Translations under genes and position numbers: made by a program | In this document: in pieces, positions 8,996 to 18,566 of the stretch | How the letters are laid out: each line of letters opens with the position of its first letter | Position numbering within the stretch: position 1 is the first letter of the stretch | NCBI RefSeq assembly: GCF_006442205.1 | Contig: NZ_VFVR01000007.1 | Location: 62,001-126,000 of the forward strand | Source of the DNA: Mesorhizobium sp. B2-3-12 | GTDB taxonomy: Bacteria; Pseudomonadota; Alphaproteobacteria; Rhizobiales; Rhizobiaceae | Direction: 5' to 3' | DNA: 64,000 bases | Notes under the pieces: generated by a model | What the model was told of the DNA's origin: nothing | What the model saw: only the letters and a program-made list of their open reading frames with translations | Databases searched by the model: none

Positions 8996-10093
8996 TCAGT
9001 TCGCGAGCTTCGTGGCGGAGAATTCGATGCGCCGATTAAGCGCCTTGTTCTTTGGCGTGTCGTTGGCGGCAACCGGCCGCTCCTCGCCATAGCCGGTGGC
9101 ACTGATCTGGTGGCGCTGTACGCCATCGGCGATCAACGCGTCGGCAACTGCCTGGGCGCGCCGTTCGGAGAGCGCTTTGTTTGCCTCTGGCGAACCGTCA
9201 GAGTCAGTGTAGCCGGCGACCTCAACACTCAGGGTCGGGCATTTGCCGACGACACCTTCAACCTCGGCGAGCAGCGGACGGCTCTTGGCATCAAGTCGAG
9301 CGCTGGCTGGACGAAAGTAGATGGCGCCGGTTCGCGACAAAACGGCAAACCGGTTGAGGCACTCCTCGTCGCTGAAGTTGGGTTTCGCGGCGTCGGTGGC
9401 CACGGGACCGACGTCGGCGGCGCTCGCCGCGATTGTCTGCACAGCAGCCGGTTTGCTGCCCTCGGCAACAAAGACGAAGTCAAATGATACCGACGCAGTG
9501 GGCACTATGTTCGTCACGTTGGCGGCCTGCTGCAGCTTGTCGACGTTCGGCAGCAGGCCGAAGTCCTCCACATGCACCGCAACGGGAGCCTCGGAAGCAA
9601 CCGAGACCTGAGTGTCACTGATCATGGTGACGACGACGCTCGCCTCAAGATCCTTCTCGACGCCGTGTAGGCTGAGCCGGAACGGCAAGATGGCCTTGAT
9701 CCGACGTTTAGCCGGCAAATCGGCGAACGCAGCCGGATCCACCTTGGTTGTCAGTTCGGCCGCCGGGTATTTGAATGTTTCGAAGAACAGGAACCGCATC
9801 CGCACATTGCGAAGGTCGACGCCCGTGTCAACAGAGTTGAGATCAAAGCTGATCTTGGCATCACCATCGGAACTCAGCGTTCCGGTGATATTCCTGATCT
9901 TGTTGGTTTCGACGATCGTGTTCTTCTTGACTGACTGGTAGGTAAGCACCGAAGCGGCCGAATCGAGCGTCCAGTTCGGTGCTGCACTCGCTGTCTGCGG
10001 CCCGAAAACCAGCCATCCCAGTATCGCTATTACGATCAGGCCAAGACGCTGCGCTTTGGCTCGCGCTCGCCACAATGCAACGACTTCGAACAT
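8996..10093 (-). CDS. YceI-like domain fused to OmpA domain, exported
   Basis: Protein of 365 residues. The N-terminus has a basic stretch and a hydrophobic core ending TASAAPNW, a signal peptide. Residues about 38-220 read as a YceI-like lipocalin-type beta barrel (WTLDSAASVLTYQS, FDLNSVDTGVDLRN, FRLSLHGVEKDLE). The C-terminal part (about 255-365) is an OmpA domain with VEVAGYTDSDGSPEANKALS and ALNRRIEFS. The protein could hold or sense an isoprenoid-like ligand while tethered to peptidoglycan; this is inference from the two folds. The caspase gene starts 7 bases after its stop, so the two are cotranscribed. Confidence 0.82.
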   Translation of the reverse strand: MFEVVALWRARAKAQRLGLIVIAILGWLVFGPQTASAAPNWTLDSAASVLTYQSVKKNTIVETNKIRNITGTLSSDGDAKISFDLNSVDTGVDLRNVRMRFLFFETFKYPAAELTTKVDPAAFADLPAKRRIKAILPFRLSLHGVEKDLEASVVVTMISDTQVSVASEAPVAVHVEDFGLLPNVDKLQQAANVTNIVPTASVSFDFVFVAEGSKPAAVQTIAASAADVGPVATDAAKPNFSDEECLNRFAVLSRTGAIYFRPASARLDAKSRPLLAEVEGVVGKCPTLSVEVAGYTDSDGSPEANKALSERRAQAVADALIADGVQRHQISATGYGEERPVAANDTPKNKALNRRIEFSATKLAN

Positions 10094-10465
10094 GCAACGC
10101 CCCCGCCAGGCAACCCGATCTCGCTAACGGCACCGCCTAAGCATAGAGCAGTTGTTCCTGCTTGGCGAGTAGTTCCAGCGCCTCGCGACAGTTATCGCCG
10201 ACGACAGCTTGGGCTGCGTCGCCCGTTGTAAGGCGCTATCCTCCAGCACCCGCCACCACCCCTACCGCCCGGCAACGGCGCAATGACAGACGTGGTTTCG
10301 TCCTTGACCGGCGGAGCAGTTTCTTGGCGGTCACTTTTGTGCCTTTCGTGCTCGTCCATCTTTGGCAGTGTCGTGCCAAGAGGCGTCCCTGCATATCGCT
10401 TGACTCTTGATTAGTTTTGGAACAAATAGAGAACAAATTCCTATCCTGCTGAAGGTTCGGTTAAG
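10094..10465. other. Intergenic region between YceI-OmpA gene and imuA
   Basis: About 370 bases between divergent genes. The only clear element is the LexA-type box near the right end. At 10142-10240 the minus strand has a short coding-like stretch (ending QEQLLYA then stop) without a start codon, possibly a gene remnant. No other gene is seen. Confidence 0.5.
10420..10434 (+). promoter_or_regulatory. LexA operator (SOS box) of the imuA-imuB-dnaE2 operon
   Basis: GAACAAATAGAGAAC is an exact GAAC-N7-GAAC, the reverse complement of the alphaproteobacterial LexA consensus GTTC-N7-GTTC. It lies 32 bases upstream of the imuA start, where a repressor would block transcription. This predicts induction of the mutagenesis cassette by DNA damage. 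Confidence 0.88.
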
Positions 10466-11218
10466 GTGCGGCCACAACCCGCTATCGGTACATTGCGCAC
10501 GTCGATCGAAAAAATCGAAGGCCGAAGTCGGCGTATCAAGTCGGTTCTGCCCTTTGGCATCGCCGACCTCGACACGCGGCTTCCGGGTGGCGGGCTGGCG
10601 CTCGGTGCCCTGCATGAGATCGCCGGCGGCGGCAACGGTGCGATCGATGCCGCAGCCGCGGCGCTTTTCGCCGCCGGGATCGCCGCCCGTACTAGAGGCA
10701 AGGTCCTGTGGGTGATCCCACGCCCCGACCTGTTCGCGCCGGCTCTGGCGCAGGCAGGCTTGGCACCCGACCGGGTCATCTACGCTGAAGCCGGCAACGA
10801 CAAGACCTTGCTTGCTTGCGTGGAGGAAGGCTTGCGGCACGGCGGGCTCGGCACCGTGGTCGGCGAAGTCGCCCGCCTCGACATGACGGCCTCCCGGCGG
10901 CTTCAGCTTTGTGCCGAAGAGACCGGCACCATCGGCATCGCCCTGCGGCGCTGGCGACGGCAGACCGAAGCTGCCGATTTCGGTCAACCGACCGCGGCTG
11001 TGACCCGATGGCGCATTTCGGTGCTGCCTTCGGCTCCATTGCCTGTTCCCGGTGTGGGCCGCCACCGCTGGCTGGTCGAGCTCATCCGGTCGCGAGCTGG
11101 CGAAAGTGCGGATTTTGAACTGGAGGCCTGCGATGGCAAGGGTCGTCTCGCTGTTCCTTCCCACCTGGTCGACCGACAGGCTGCGGCGCAAGGGTGGCGA
11201 CGCCGCGCCTCCGGCTGA
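10466..11218 (+). CDS. imuA: ImuA, SOS mutasome accessory protein
   Basis: RecA/SulA-like protein of 250 residues that works with ImuB and DnaE2 in damage-induced mutagenesis. Residues 30-55 read FGIADLDTRLPGGGLALGA then LHEIAGGG, the recognisable ImuA start of the RecA-like fold. GTG 10466 is the first start after the LexA box. Its 3' end overlaps imuB by 86 bases, as is common in this cassette. Identification relies on the fold motif and on the fixed gene order imuA-imuB-dnaE2. Confidence 0.9.
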   Translation: MRPQPAIGTLRTSIEKIEGRSRRIKSVLPFGIADLDTRLPGGGLALGALHEIAGGGNGAIDAAAAALFAAGIAARTRGKVLWVIPRPDLFAPALAQAGLAPDRVIYAEAGNDKTLLACVEEGLRHGGLGTVVGEVARLDMTASRRLQLCAEETGTIGIALRRWRRQTEAADFGQPTAAVTRWRISVLPSAPLPVPGVGRHRWLVELIRSRAGESADFELEACDGKGRLAVPSHLVDRQAAAQGWRRRASG

Positions 11219-12656
11219 GGCGCCGCTCGTGCTGACTGGCCTGCTCGGGAGACGGGAGGTGGTGCTGGCTGCGGACACGGCGGCCTGGACCGCGGGCGCG
11301 CGCGTCGGCATGGCTGCCACCAAGGCCCGTGTTCTCGTCCCCAAGCTGATCGTTCGAGAATATGATGCTGCCGGCGACGCAGAGGCGCTTGGCCGGCTAG
11401 CCGTCTGGTTGTTGCGGCGTTACGCCCCGCTCGTTGCGGTCGATTTGCCGGACGGCATCGTCCTCGATACAACGGGTGCCGATCATCTGCACGGCGGCGA
11501 GGAAGGGATGCTCGCTGGCCTGGTTGACCGGCTGGGTGCGTCCGGGTTCACCAGTCGGTCGGCGATCGCCGACACCTGGGGAGCAGCGCACGCGCTCGCG
11601 CGTCATGCGACCAGACCGACAGTCGTTGCCCCGCCAGGACACGCCGCCTCAGCGATTGCACAGCTGCCGCTTTCGGCACTGCGCCTGCCGGCTGACACGA
11701 TCGAGGGCCTGCGCGTCCTTGGCTTCGAACGCATCGCCGATCTGATCGTGCAGCCGCGTGCGCCTTTTGCATTGCGGTTCGGCCCCCAAGTTTGGCGGCG
11801 GGTCGATCAGGCGCTTGGCGTCCTTAACGAGCTGATCGATCCGATACGGGGCGAGGACCTGATCGAGGTCAGACGCAGCTTTGCCGAGCCGATTGGGGCG
11901 GCCGAGACCATAAAACACTACATTGGCGAACTCGTCGCTGCCCTGCGCCAGGCGTTGGAGTCCAAGGAGCTCGGCGTCCGGCGTCTGGACCTCATTTGCA
12001 TCCGCGTCGACAGCAGCGCCCAGGTCATCCGCGTCGGCACCGCCCTGCCCGTACGCGACGCCAAGCGCCTGACGCGGCTTTTGACCGACAAGGTCGAAAC
12101 GATCGACCCCGGCTTTGGGATCGAGATTATGACGCTGACGGCGATACTTGCAGAGCCGCTTGCCGGCCGGCAGCTCATGACCTCCCTGGTCGACGATGTG
12201 GCACCGGACGTGTCCGATTTGATCGATGTCCTGGCCAACCGTGTCGGCGAACGCTCAGTCTATCGCGCCGCCCCGGTCGCCACCGATGTTCCGGAACGAT
12301 CGGTGCGCCGCATTCCGGCAATGGCGCCGGACTCCGGTGCCACATGGCCAGGTCATTGGCCGCGCCCGGCCCGGCTCCTGCCCTCGCCCGAACCGATCGA
12401 GACCGTTGCGCTGTTGCCCGATCATCCGCCGGTGTCGTTCATCTGGCGCGGCATCCGACGCCGTGTTCGCCGCGCCGATGGACCGGAACGCATTTTCGGC
12501 GAGTGGTGGCGTTGCGACGCGGAACTGGCGGCGGTCCGCGATTATTTCCGCGTCGAGGACGATGGCGGCGAACGTTATTGGATTTTCCGCTCCGGAGACG
12601 GCCAGGATGCGGCCACGGGATCGCATCGCTGGTTCTTGCATGGGGTGTTCGGATGA
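11133..12656 (+). CDS. imuB: ImuB, Y-family polymerase-like mutasome hub
   Basis: Protein of 507 residues with the Y-family palm and fingers layout, starting MARVVSLFLPTWSTDRL. In place of the catalytic acidic residues of true Y-family polymerases the palm reads FLPTW, consistent with the known lack of polymerase activity of ImuB. It links the beta clamp, ImuA and DnaE2. The open frame extends to 11052, but ATG 11133 gives the conserved N-terminus. The stop overlaps the dnaE2 start (ATGA), so the genes are translationally coupled. Confidence 0.92.
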   Translation: MARVVSLFLPTWSTDRLRRKGGDAAPPAEAPLVLTGLLGRREVVLAADTAAWTAGARVGMAATKARVLVPKLIVREYDAAGDAEALGRLAVWLLRRYAPLVAVDLPDGIVLDTTGADHLHGGEEGMLAGLVDRLGASGFTSRSAIADTWGAAHALARHATRPTVVAPPGHAASAIAQLPLSALRLPADTIEGLRVLGFERIADLIVQPRAPFALRFGPQVWRRVDQALGVLNELIDPIRGEDLIEVRRSFAEPIGAAETIKHYIGELVAALRQALESKELGVRRLDLICIRVDSSAQVIRVGTALPVRDAKRLTRLLTDKVETIDPGFGIEIMTLTAILAEPLAGRQLMTSLVDDVAPDVSDLIDVLANRVGERSVYRAAPVATDVPERSVRRIPAMAPDSGATWPGHWPRPARLLPSPEPIETVALLPDHPPVSFIWRGIRRRVRRADGPERIFGEWWRCDAELAAVRDYFRVEDDGGERYWIFRSGDGQDAATGSHRWFLHGVFG

Positions 12657-15600
12657 CGGACCGCCCCCGCTACGCGGAAATACAGGTCACATCGCATTTC
12701 AGTTTCCTGCGTGGCGCCTCATCATGCGAGCAGTTGTTTGCCCAGGCCGCGGTGGCCGGCATCGAGGCGCTGGCAGTCGTCGACCGCAACTCGCTCGCCG
12801 GGATCGTGCGCGCCCATGAGGCGGCCAAGGCCACCGGCGTCCGCCTTGTCGTCGGCTGCCGGCTCGATCTCGCCGACGGCATGTCCGTCCTGGTCTATCC
12901 AACCGATCGCGCCGCCTATGCCCGGCTCTGCCAGCTGCTGTCGCTCGGCAAGAAACGCGGCGGCAAGGCCAAATGCATCCTCGACTGGGCAGACCTCGTC
13001 GCCTATGGCGAAGGCCTGCTCGCCGTTTTAGTTCCCGACCAGGCTGACGAGTGCTGTGGCCTGCATCTGCGGCGGCTGCGCGTCGTCTTCGGCGACCGCG
13101 CCTACGTGGCGCTCACCTTGCGCCGACGACCGAACGATCAGCTGAGGCTGCACGATCTGGCGACCCTGGCAAATGACGTCGGTGTGGCGACTGTCGTCAC
13201 AAATGACGTGCTCTTCCACGCACCGGACCGCCGGGTCCTGCAGGACGTCGTCACCTGCATCCGTCATCACGTCACCATCGACGAACTTGGACACCGACGC
13301 GAGCGCCACGCCGATCGCTACCTGAAGCCCCCGCAGGAGATGCATCGCCTGTTCCCGCGCAACCCGGAAGCCGTGGTTCGCACACTGGAGATCGTGTCAC
13401 GCTGCCGCTTCGATCTCGCCGAACTCGCCTATCAATATCCAGAGGAACGCGGCGATCCGACGCTGAATCCGCAGCAGACGCTGGAGAAGTTGACCTGGGA
13501 GGGAGCCGATGAACGGTATCCCGAGGGGGTGCCGGACAGCGTGCGCGCCTCGCTAAAGCACGAATTGCGGCTGATCGAAAAGCTGCGCTACGCGCCCTAT
13601 TTCCTCACCGTGAACAGCATCGTGCGCTTCGCGAGATCGAAAGACATTCTGTGTCAAGGCCGAGGCTCGGCCGCGAATTCAGCGGTGTGCTACGCGCTCG
13701 GCATCACCAACATCGATCCCGGCCGCAACGATCTGCTGTTCGAGCGCTTCGTCTCCGAGGAGCGACGCGAGCCTCCCGATATCGACGTCGACTTCGAGCA
13801 CGAACGGCGCGAGATCGTCATGCAGTGGGTTTACGAAACCTATGGTCGCGACCATTCGGCACTCTGCTCGACCGTTGTCCGCTATCGCACCAAGGGGGCA
13901 TTGCGCGATGTCGGCAAGGCCCTTGGGCTCACCGAGGACCTCATTAGAACCTTGTCCAGTCAGGTCTGGGGTTGGTCGCAGGAAGGCGTCGAGCCCAAGC
14001 ATGTCGAGGCGCTCAACCTCAATCTCGGTGACCGACGTCTGCGCATGGCGCTTGATCTCGCCCGCCAGCTGATGGGCGCGCCGCGCCATCTGTCGCAGCA
14101 TCCTGGCGGCTTCGTGCTGACCCATGACCGGCTTGACGAGCTGGTGCCGATCGAGCCCGCCGCAATGGATGATCGCCAGATCATCGAATGGGACAAGGAC
14201 GATATCGACGCCCTGAAATTCATGAAAGTCGACGTCCTGGCGCTGGGCATGTTGAGCTGCATGAAACGAGGCTTCGATCTCCTGGCTGACCACAAGGGCA
14301 TCAACCTCGATTTGGCAACTATCCCCGCCGAGGATCCGCGCACCTACGCCATGATCCGCAAGGCGGACACACTCGGCACATTCCAGATCGAGAGCCGCGC
14401 GCAAATGTCGATGCTGCCGCGGCTGAAACCTCGCACTTTCTATGATCTCGTCGTCCAGGTCGCCATTGTCCGGCCGGGACCCATCCAGGGCGACATGGTC
14501 CATCCATATTTGCGGCGCCGGCAAGGCCTTGAGCCGGTCCATTACCCGAAGCCGGAGCTGGAGAAGGTGCTCGGCAAGACGCTCGGGGTTCCCCTTTTCC
14601 AGGAACAGGCGATGCGGGTCGCAATCGAATGCGCCGGTTTTACGCCTGGCGAAGCCGACTTGCTGCGCAAGTCGATGGCGACGTTCAAGTTCACCGGCGG
14701 TGTCTCTTCCTTCAAGGAGAAGCTGATCCAGGGCATGGTCGACAATGGCTATGAGCGGGATTTTGCCGAAAGCACGTTCAAGCAGCTTGAGGGGTTCGGC
14801 TCTTACGGATTTCCGGAAAGCCACGCTGCCTCCTTTGCGCTCATCGCCTATGCCAGCGCCTGGCTGAAATGCTGGCACCCGGACGTGTTTTGCGCCGCCC
14901 TCCTCAACGCGCAGCCAATGGGCTTTTATGCGCCTGCCCAGATCGTGCGCGATGCGGTCGAGCACGGCGTCGAGGTCCGTCCCGTCTGCGTCAATGCCTC
15001 GCGATGGGACTGCCTGCTCGAGTCAACGGAAAATGACAGCCGCTTTGCCGTCCGCCTTGGCCTGCGCATGACGCGCGGGCTCGCCAACGCGCATGGCGCC
15101 GCGATCGTTGCCGCGAGAGCCGATCGGCCTTTTGCTTCGGTTGACGATTTCTGGCGTCGCGCCGGTGTACCCTCAGCAGCGCTTGTCCAGCTTGCCGATG
15201 CCGATGCCTTCCGTCCGTGCCTGGGGCTGGCACGGCGCGAGGCGCTATGGGCCATCAAGGCGCTGCGCGAGGAGCCGCTTCCCCTGTTCGCCGCGGCGTC
15301 TGCTCGCCAGGTGCGCGCCGTTCCTGAAGTGGACGAGCCGGTCGTGTCGCTGCGGCCAATGACAGCGGGCGGCGAAGTGGTCGAGGATTACGGCCATGTC
15401 GGCCTGTCGCTGCGCGCCCATCCCGTCTCGTTTCTGCGCGATGACCTGCGCCGCCGGCGCATCGTCACGTGCCGGGAGGCGATGGAGGCGCGTGATCGGT
15501 CCTGGCTTGAGGCTGCGGGCATTGTTCTGGTGCGGCAGCGTCCCGGCAGCGCCAAGGGCGTGATGTTCATCACGCTTGAGGACGAAACCGGCATCGCGAA

Positions 15601-15928
15601 CCTCGTCGTCTGGGTCAAGGTGTTCGAACAATATCGCCGCGTCGTGCTCTCGGCCGGCATGATCGCTGTACATGGCCGCATACAACGAGAGGGGGATGTG
15701 GTTCATCTCGTAGCCCAACGGCTCGTCGACTTGTCGGCCGAACTCGCCAGTGTCGGCAATCGCGATGCCGCGTTCCCGCTGCCCCATGGCCGGGGCGACG
15801 AGTTCCATCATGGCAGTCCGACGCCCGATCCGCGCGGTTTGCCTGCGGGGCGGTTGCGCCCACGCGACATCTACATTCCAGATCTGCATATCGACACAAT
15901 CAGGGTGAAGCCACGAGATTTCAAATGA
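12653..15928 (+). CDS. dnaE2: DnaE2, error-prone DNA polymerase III alpha subunit
   Basis: C-family polymerase of 1091 residues, shorter than replicative DnaE, as expected of DnaE2/ImuC. It begins with a PHP domain (YAEIQVTSHFSFLRGASS), has the polymerase core with the catalytic aspartates in PPDIDVDFEHERRE, the GSAANSAVCYALGI and FPESHAASFALIAYASAWLK motifs, and a C-terminal OB-like region (GVMFITLEDETGIANLVVW). The ATG overlaps the imuB stop by four bases. It does translesion synthesis during the SOS response, under the LexA box upstream of imuA. No replicative-only C-terminal domain is present. Confidence 0.95.
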   Translation: MTDRPRYAEIQVTSHFSFLRGASSCEQLFAQAAVAGIEALAVVDRNSLAGIVRAHEAAKATGVRLVVGCRLDLADGMSVLVYPTDRAAYARLCQLLSLGKKRGGKAKCILDWADLVAYGEGLLAVLVPDQADECCGLHLRRLRVVFGDRAYVALTLRRRPNDQLRLHDLATLANDVGVATVVTNDVLFHAPDRRVLQDVVTCIRHHVTIDELGHRRERHADRYLKPPQEMHRLFPRNPEAVVRTLEIVSRCRFDLAELAYQYPEERGDPTLNPQQTLEKLTWEGADERYPEGVPDSVRASLKHELRLIEKLRYAPYFLTVNSIVRFARSKDILCQGRGSAANSAVCYALGITNIDPGRNDLLFERFVSEERREPPDIDVDFEHERREIVMQWVYETYGRDHSALCSTVVRYRTKGALRDVGKALGLTEDLIRTLSSQVWGWSQEGVEPKHVEALNLNLGDRRLRMALDLARQLMGAPRHLSQHPGGFVLTHDRLDELVPIEPAAMDDRQIIEWDKDDIDALKFMKVDVLALGMLSCMKRGFDLLADHKGINLDLATIPAEDPRTYAMIRKADTLGTFQIESRAQMSMLPRLKPRTFYDLVVQVAIVRPGPIQGDMVHPYLRRRQGLEPVHYPKPELEKVLGKTLGVPLFQEQAMRVAIECAGFTPGEADLLRKSMATFKFTGGVSSFKEKLIQGMVDNGYERDFAESTFKQLEGFGSYGFPESHAASFALIAYASAWLKCWHPDVFCAALLNAQPMGFYAPAQIVRDAVEHGVEVRPVCVNASRWDCLLESTENDSRFAVRLGLRMTRGLANAHGAAIVAARADRPFASVDDFWRRAGVPSAALVQLADADAFRPCLGLARREALWAIKALREEPLPLFAAASARQVRAVPEVDEPVVSLRPMTAGGEVVEDYGHVGLSLRAHPVSFLRDDLRRRRIVTCREAMEARDRSWLEAAGIVLVRQRPGSAKGVMFITLEDETGIANLVVWVKVFEQYRRVVLSAGMIAVHGRIQREGDVVHLVAQRLVDLSAELASVGNRDAAFPLPHGRGDEFHHGSPTPDPRGLPAGRLRPRDIYIPDLHIDTIRVKPRDFK

Positions 15929-15984
15929 GCGGCACGGCTCGAAACGTCGCCGCGCCTGGGTCGCCCTCCATCTCGCCTCGTCAG

Positions 15985-16566
15985 TCACTTCCCTGTTCTA
16001 ACAGTCTCGACCTGAAGCGGTCCGGCCGGCAATGGCTTCAGTAGGTCAGCTTGCGCCTTGGTCAGATAGATCCAATGCGCCAATCTTCCTGCCTCAAAAC
16101 AATGACCTGCCGCTCGTGATAGGGCCGTATGTCCGGATCGGTCGTCAATATTGAAAGGTCGGCGGCCCGTCCCCCTCCCCTACCCGCCAGATGCCGGCGA
16201 TTGCCACGAATGCTTCGCCGTTCATCGTGAAGCGATGCTTGGCTTTTGGCTATTTCTTGCCCGTGAACTCGAAGAAGGCCCATGCCGGCACAAGACAACG
16301 ATTCCTCTTGGCGAGCTGCGTCCCTCGGAGCGGAAGTTGAAGACTGGCCCGCCGCACGGCCTGCATGGCGGAAAGCTGAAATTCATGGGTCCCAACCCGA
16401 CTCCATTGCCTGCCGCCCTCATGACTTGGCCCATATCGTTCACCTTGATGTCGACAGCCCTGGGCAGATCGGCCTCGGTCTGTCGCGTCGGAACGCCGAG
16501 TTCGAGGCGCTGGATCATCGTGCGGTATTCGGCCCAGAGTATGAGTTGCTCATAGTCGTTGCACAT
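15985..16566 (-). pseudogene. Decayed SRAP (YedK/HMCES-like) gene
   Basis: SRAP proteins crosslink through Cys2 to abasic sites in single-stranded DNA. The first fragment starts MCNDYEQL at 16566 with the catalytic Cys2 intact and continues to PVFNFRSEGR. After that the coding continues in other frames: AFFEFTGKK-like sequence, then ILTTDPDIRPYHERQVIVL with the conserved active-site His, then a further shift before IYLTKAQADLLKPLPAG and a stop at 15985. At least two or three frameshifts break it, so no full product is expected. It lies next to dnaE2, as SRAP genes often do in SOS contexts. Confidence 0.75.
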
Positions 16567-16599
16567 GAGTCGGATACGGCTTCTCAACTGACTATACGC

Positions 16600-17140
16600 A
16601 GCCGCGGTACTTCTCAAACCTAGGCCGCATGGCAGTGGGCCTAAGGCCAAGGTGATCTCAACGCTTGGATCATCCGCCAGACACTGCGAGGACAAGCGTA
16701 GGGGGCCAGGCCGCGCCGCTATGAACGACGCTGCCCGGAGCGCGTGACGGTCCGGGGCACCCGCGTCCGGCCACTAACGCACCGCGCGCACGCAACTCGC
16801 ACGGCTCGGCCGAATATCGCTTTCGGCCCTCCCGGCGCCGCAACGTCACCGCGGGCAACTCTCCAATCCTTCCCCATAATCGCCGCGAAGCGGCCCAGAT
16901 GCCATCCCGCAATCAAAGCGAGGCGGGTTGGGGTTTCATCGAAACGAGCCGGCAGCAAGCGCGCATAAGTCACCTCGAAAGGCTCGCGGGGCGGATTTTG
17001 GAATGAGGAGCGGGCCGCAGCGGTACGAACGACCTTTTCAAGGAACTCCACCTGACCTTCGCGCCTCGGACACCAACCAGGGTGCGCTGTTCCGTCCTGT
17101 GTGATACGGGCTGGCGAATCGGCTAACGTTGCAAGCGCGA
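16600..17140. other. Region upstream of repA without a recognised gene
   Basis: About 540 bases. One open frame on the minus strand (16719-17309) is long enough to notice, but it shows no domain, has no clear ribosome site and runs through the parS-like repeat, so it is not called. The stretch probably contains plasmid control sequence and possibly gene remnants. Confidence 0.4.
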
Positions 17141-17160
17141 TTTGACAGCCGTGCAAATCG
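17141..17160 (+). repeat. parS-like repeat copy 1, upstream of repA
   Basis: The 20-base string TTTGACAGCCGTGCAAATCG recurs exactly at 18567-18586, between repA and repB. It has a partial dyad (TTTG...CAAA with central GCC). RepB of repABC plasmids binds partition sites placed upstream of repA or between repA and repB, so both copies are candidate parS or RepA/RepB operator sites. Confidence 0.6.
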
Positions 17161-17356
17161 CCGAGATTGGTAGCAATATCAACAGGATATTCGGAACTTG
17201 CCGTCGTTTTTTGGATACATGCTGATCGATCGGGCAAAGCTGCCGCCTTCGTTAACGTTCCATTAACTTTAAATTCCTTGCGTCGTTTAGAGAATCGGGC
17301 ACTATTCACGCTTGAAAATCTTTTTAGACGGAAAAAGCGTTATTCGAGGCTCCTAA

Positions 17357-18559
17357 ATGAATATCCGGCCGAATTCAGACGCTGATCTGGACTTCGACGA
17401 GGCTATCGTCGCGCAAGGCGAACTGATCTCCGACAAGCTGAACATCCTTCGATTCGAACAGTATCCACCCAATGCAGCCAAGGGACTGAGAGCGTTTTCG
17501 CTGTCGGAAGTTGCCGAGTTTTTAGGCGTGACGTCGAACAACGTAAAAAAGCTGCATCTGGACGGCAAAGGACCGGTACCGGCGACCACCCCCTCGGGCC
17601 GGCGTACTTACACGGCTGCGCAGATGCTGGATCTGCGGCGGTATCTGGACAAGCACGGCCGTCCTGGAATGAAGCAATATTTGCCGCATCGGCGCCTCGG
17701 TGACGCGATGCAGATTGTCTCTGTCGTGAACTTTAAAGGCGGCTCCGGTAAGACGACCACCGCCGCCCATTTGGCGCAATACCTCGCGCTCACCGGGCAC
17801 CGAGTCTTGGCGATCGACCTCGATCCCCAGGCCTCCTTGACGGCGCTGCATGGAATCCAACCGGAACTCGACCAAAATCCATCCCTCTACGAGGCCCTTC
17901 GTTACGATGACGAGCGAAAGGACATCGCGGAGCTTATCCAGCCCACCAACTTCCCTGGTCTCGACATCATCCCAGCGAATCTGGAATTGCAGGAATACGA
18001 GTATGAAACTCCCCTGGCCGCTTCGAAGCAGTCAGCTGAAGGACGGACGTTCTTCACACGGATTTCGAATGCGCTCAAATCAGTCGATGATCGCTATGAT
18101 GTCGTCATTGTCGATTGCCCGCCCCAGCTGGGTTATCTCACGCTGACGGCGCTGACGGCGTCGACGGCCGTTCTGATTACCGTGCACCCACAGATGTTGG
18201 ACATAATGTCGATGTCGCAATTTCTTCTGATGCTGGGCGGCATATTGCAGTCGATCAAGGCGGCTGGAGCCACCGTGAAACTGAAGTGGTTCCGATATCT
18301 TGTGACGCGGTATGAACCGACCGACGGACCCCAGACGCAAATGGTCGGCTTCATGCAAGCCATGTTCGTCGAGCACATGCTGAAGGCGAATATGCTTAAA
18401 TCGACGGCGATTTCCGATGCCGGCATGACCAAGCAGACGCTTTACGAAGTCGATCGCTCACAATTCGTACGCTCGACCTATGATCGGGCGATCGAGAGCA
18501 TGAACGCGGTGAATTCTGAGATCGTCACGCTTATCCACCGCGCGTGGGGGCGTCGATGA
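17357..18559 (+). CDS. repA: RepA, plasmid partition ATPase (ParA type)
   Basis: ParA-family ATPase of 400 residues. The N-terminus (about 44-75) carries a helix-turn-helix, SLSEVAEFLGVTSNNVKKL, used for autorepression in this class. The deviant Walker A motif KGGSGKTTTAAHLAQ is at about 129-143 and VIAIDLDPQASL-like sequence follows; DVVIVDCPPQLGY is the second acidic motif. GAGGC upstream of ATG fits a ribosome site. First gene of the repABC operon; with RepB it moves replicon copies to daughter cells and represses the operon. Confidence 0.95.
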   Translation: MNIRPNSDADLDFDEAIVAQGELISDKLNILRFEQYPPNAAKGLRAFSLSEVAEFLGVTSNNVKKLHLDGKGPVPATTPSGRRTYTAAQMLDLRRYLDKHGRPGMKQYLPHRRLGDAMQIVSVVNFKGGSGKTTTAAHLAQYLALTGHRVLAIDLDPQASLTALHGIQPELDQNPSLYEALRYDDERKDIAELIQPTNFPGLDIIPANLELQEYEYETPLAASKQSAEGRTFFTRISNALKSVDDRYDVVIVDCPPQLGYLTLTALTASTAVLITVHPQMLDIMSMSQFLLMLGGILQSIKAAGATVKLKWFRYLVTRYEPTDGPQTQMVGFMQAMFVEHMLKANMLKSTAISDAGMTKQTLYEVDRSQFVRSTYDRAIESMNAVNSEIVTLIHRAWGRR

Positions 18560-18566
18560 GCGAGAT

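Noticed and set aside
17250..17270. GTTAA...TTAAC inverted repeat upstream of repA as the parS site
   Set aside because: Arms are only five bases in an AT-rich promoter-like stretch and it occurs once; the exact 20-base repeat pair is a better candidate.
16719..17309. Open frame of 196 codons on the minus strand upstream of repA
   Set aside because: No recognisable domain, no ribosome site, and it covers a parS-like repeat; GC-rich DNA gives such frames by chance.
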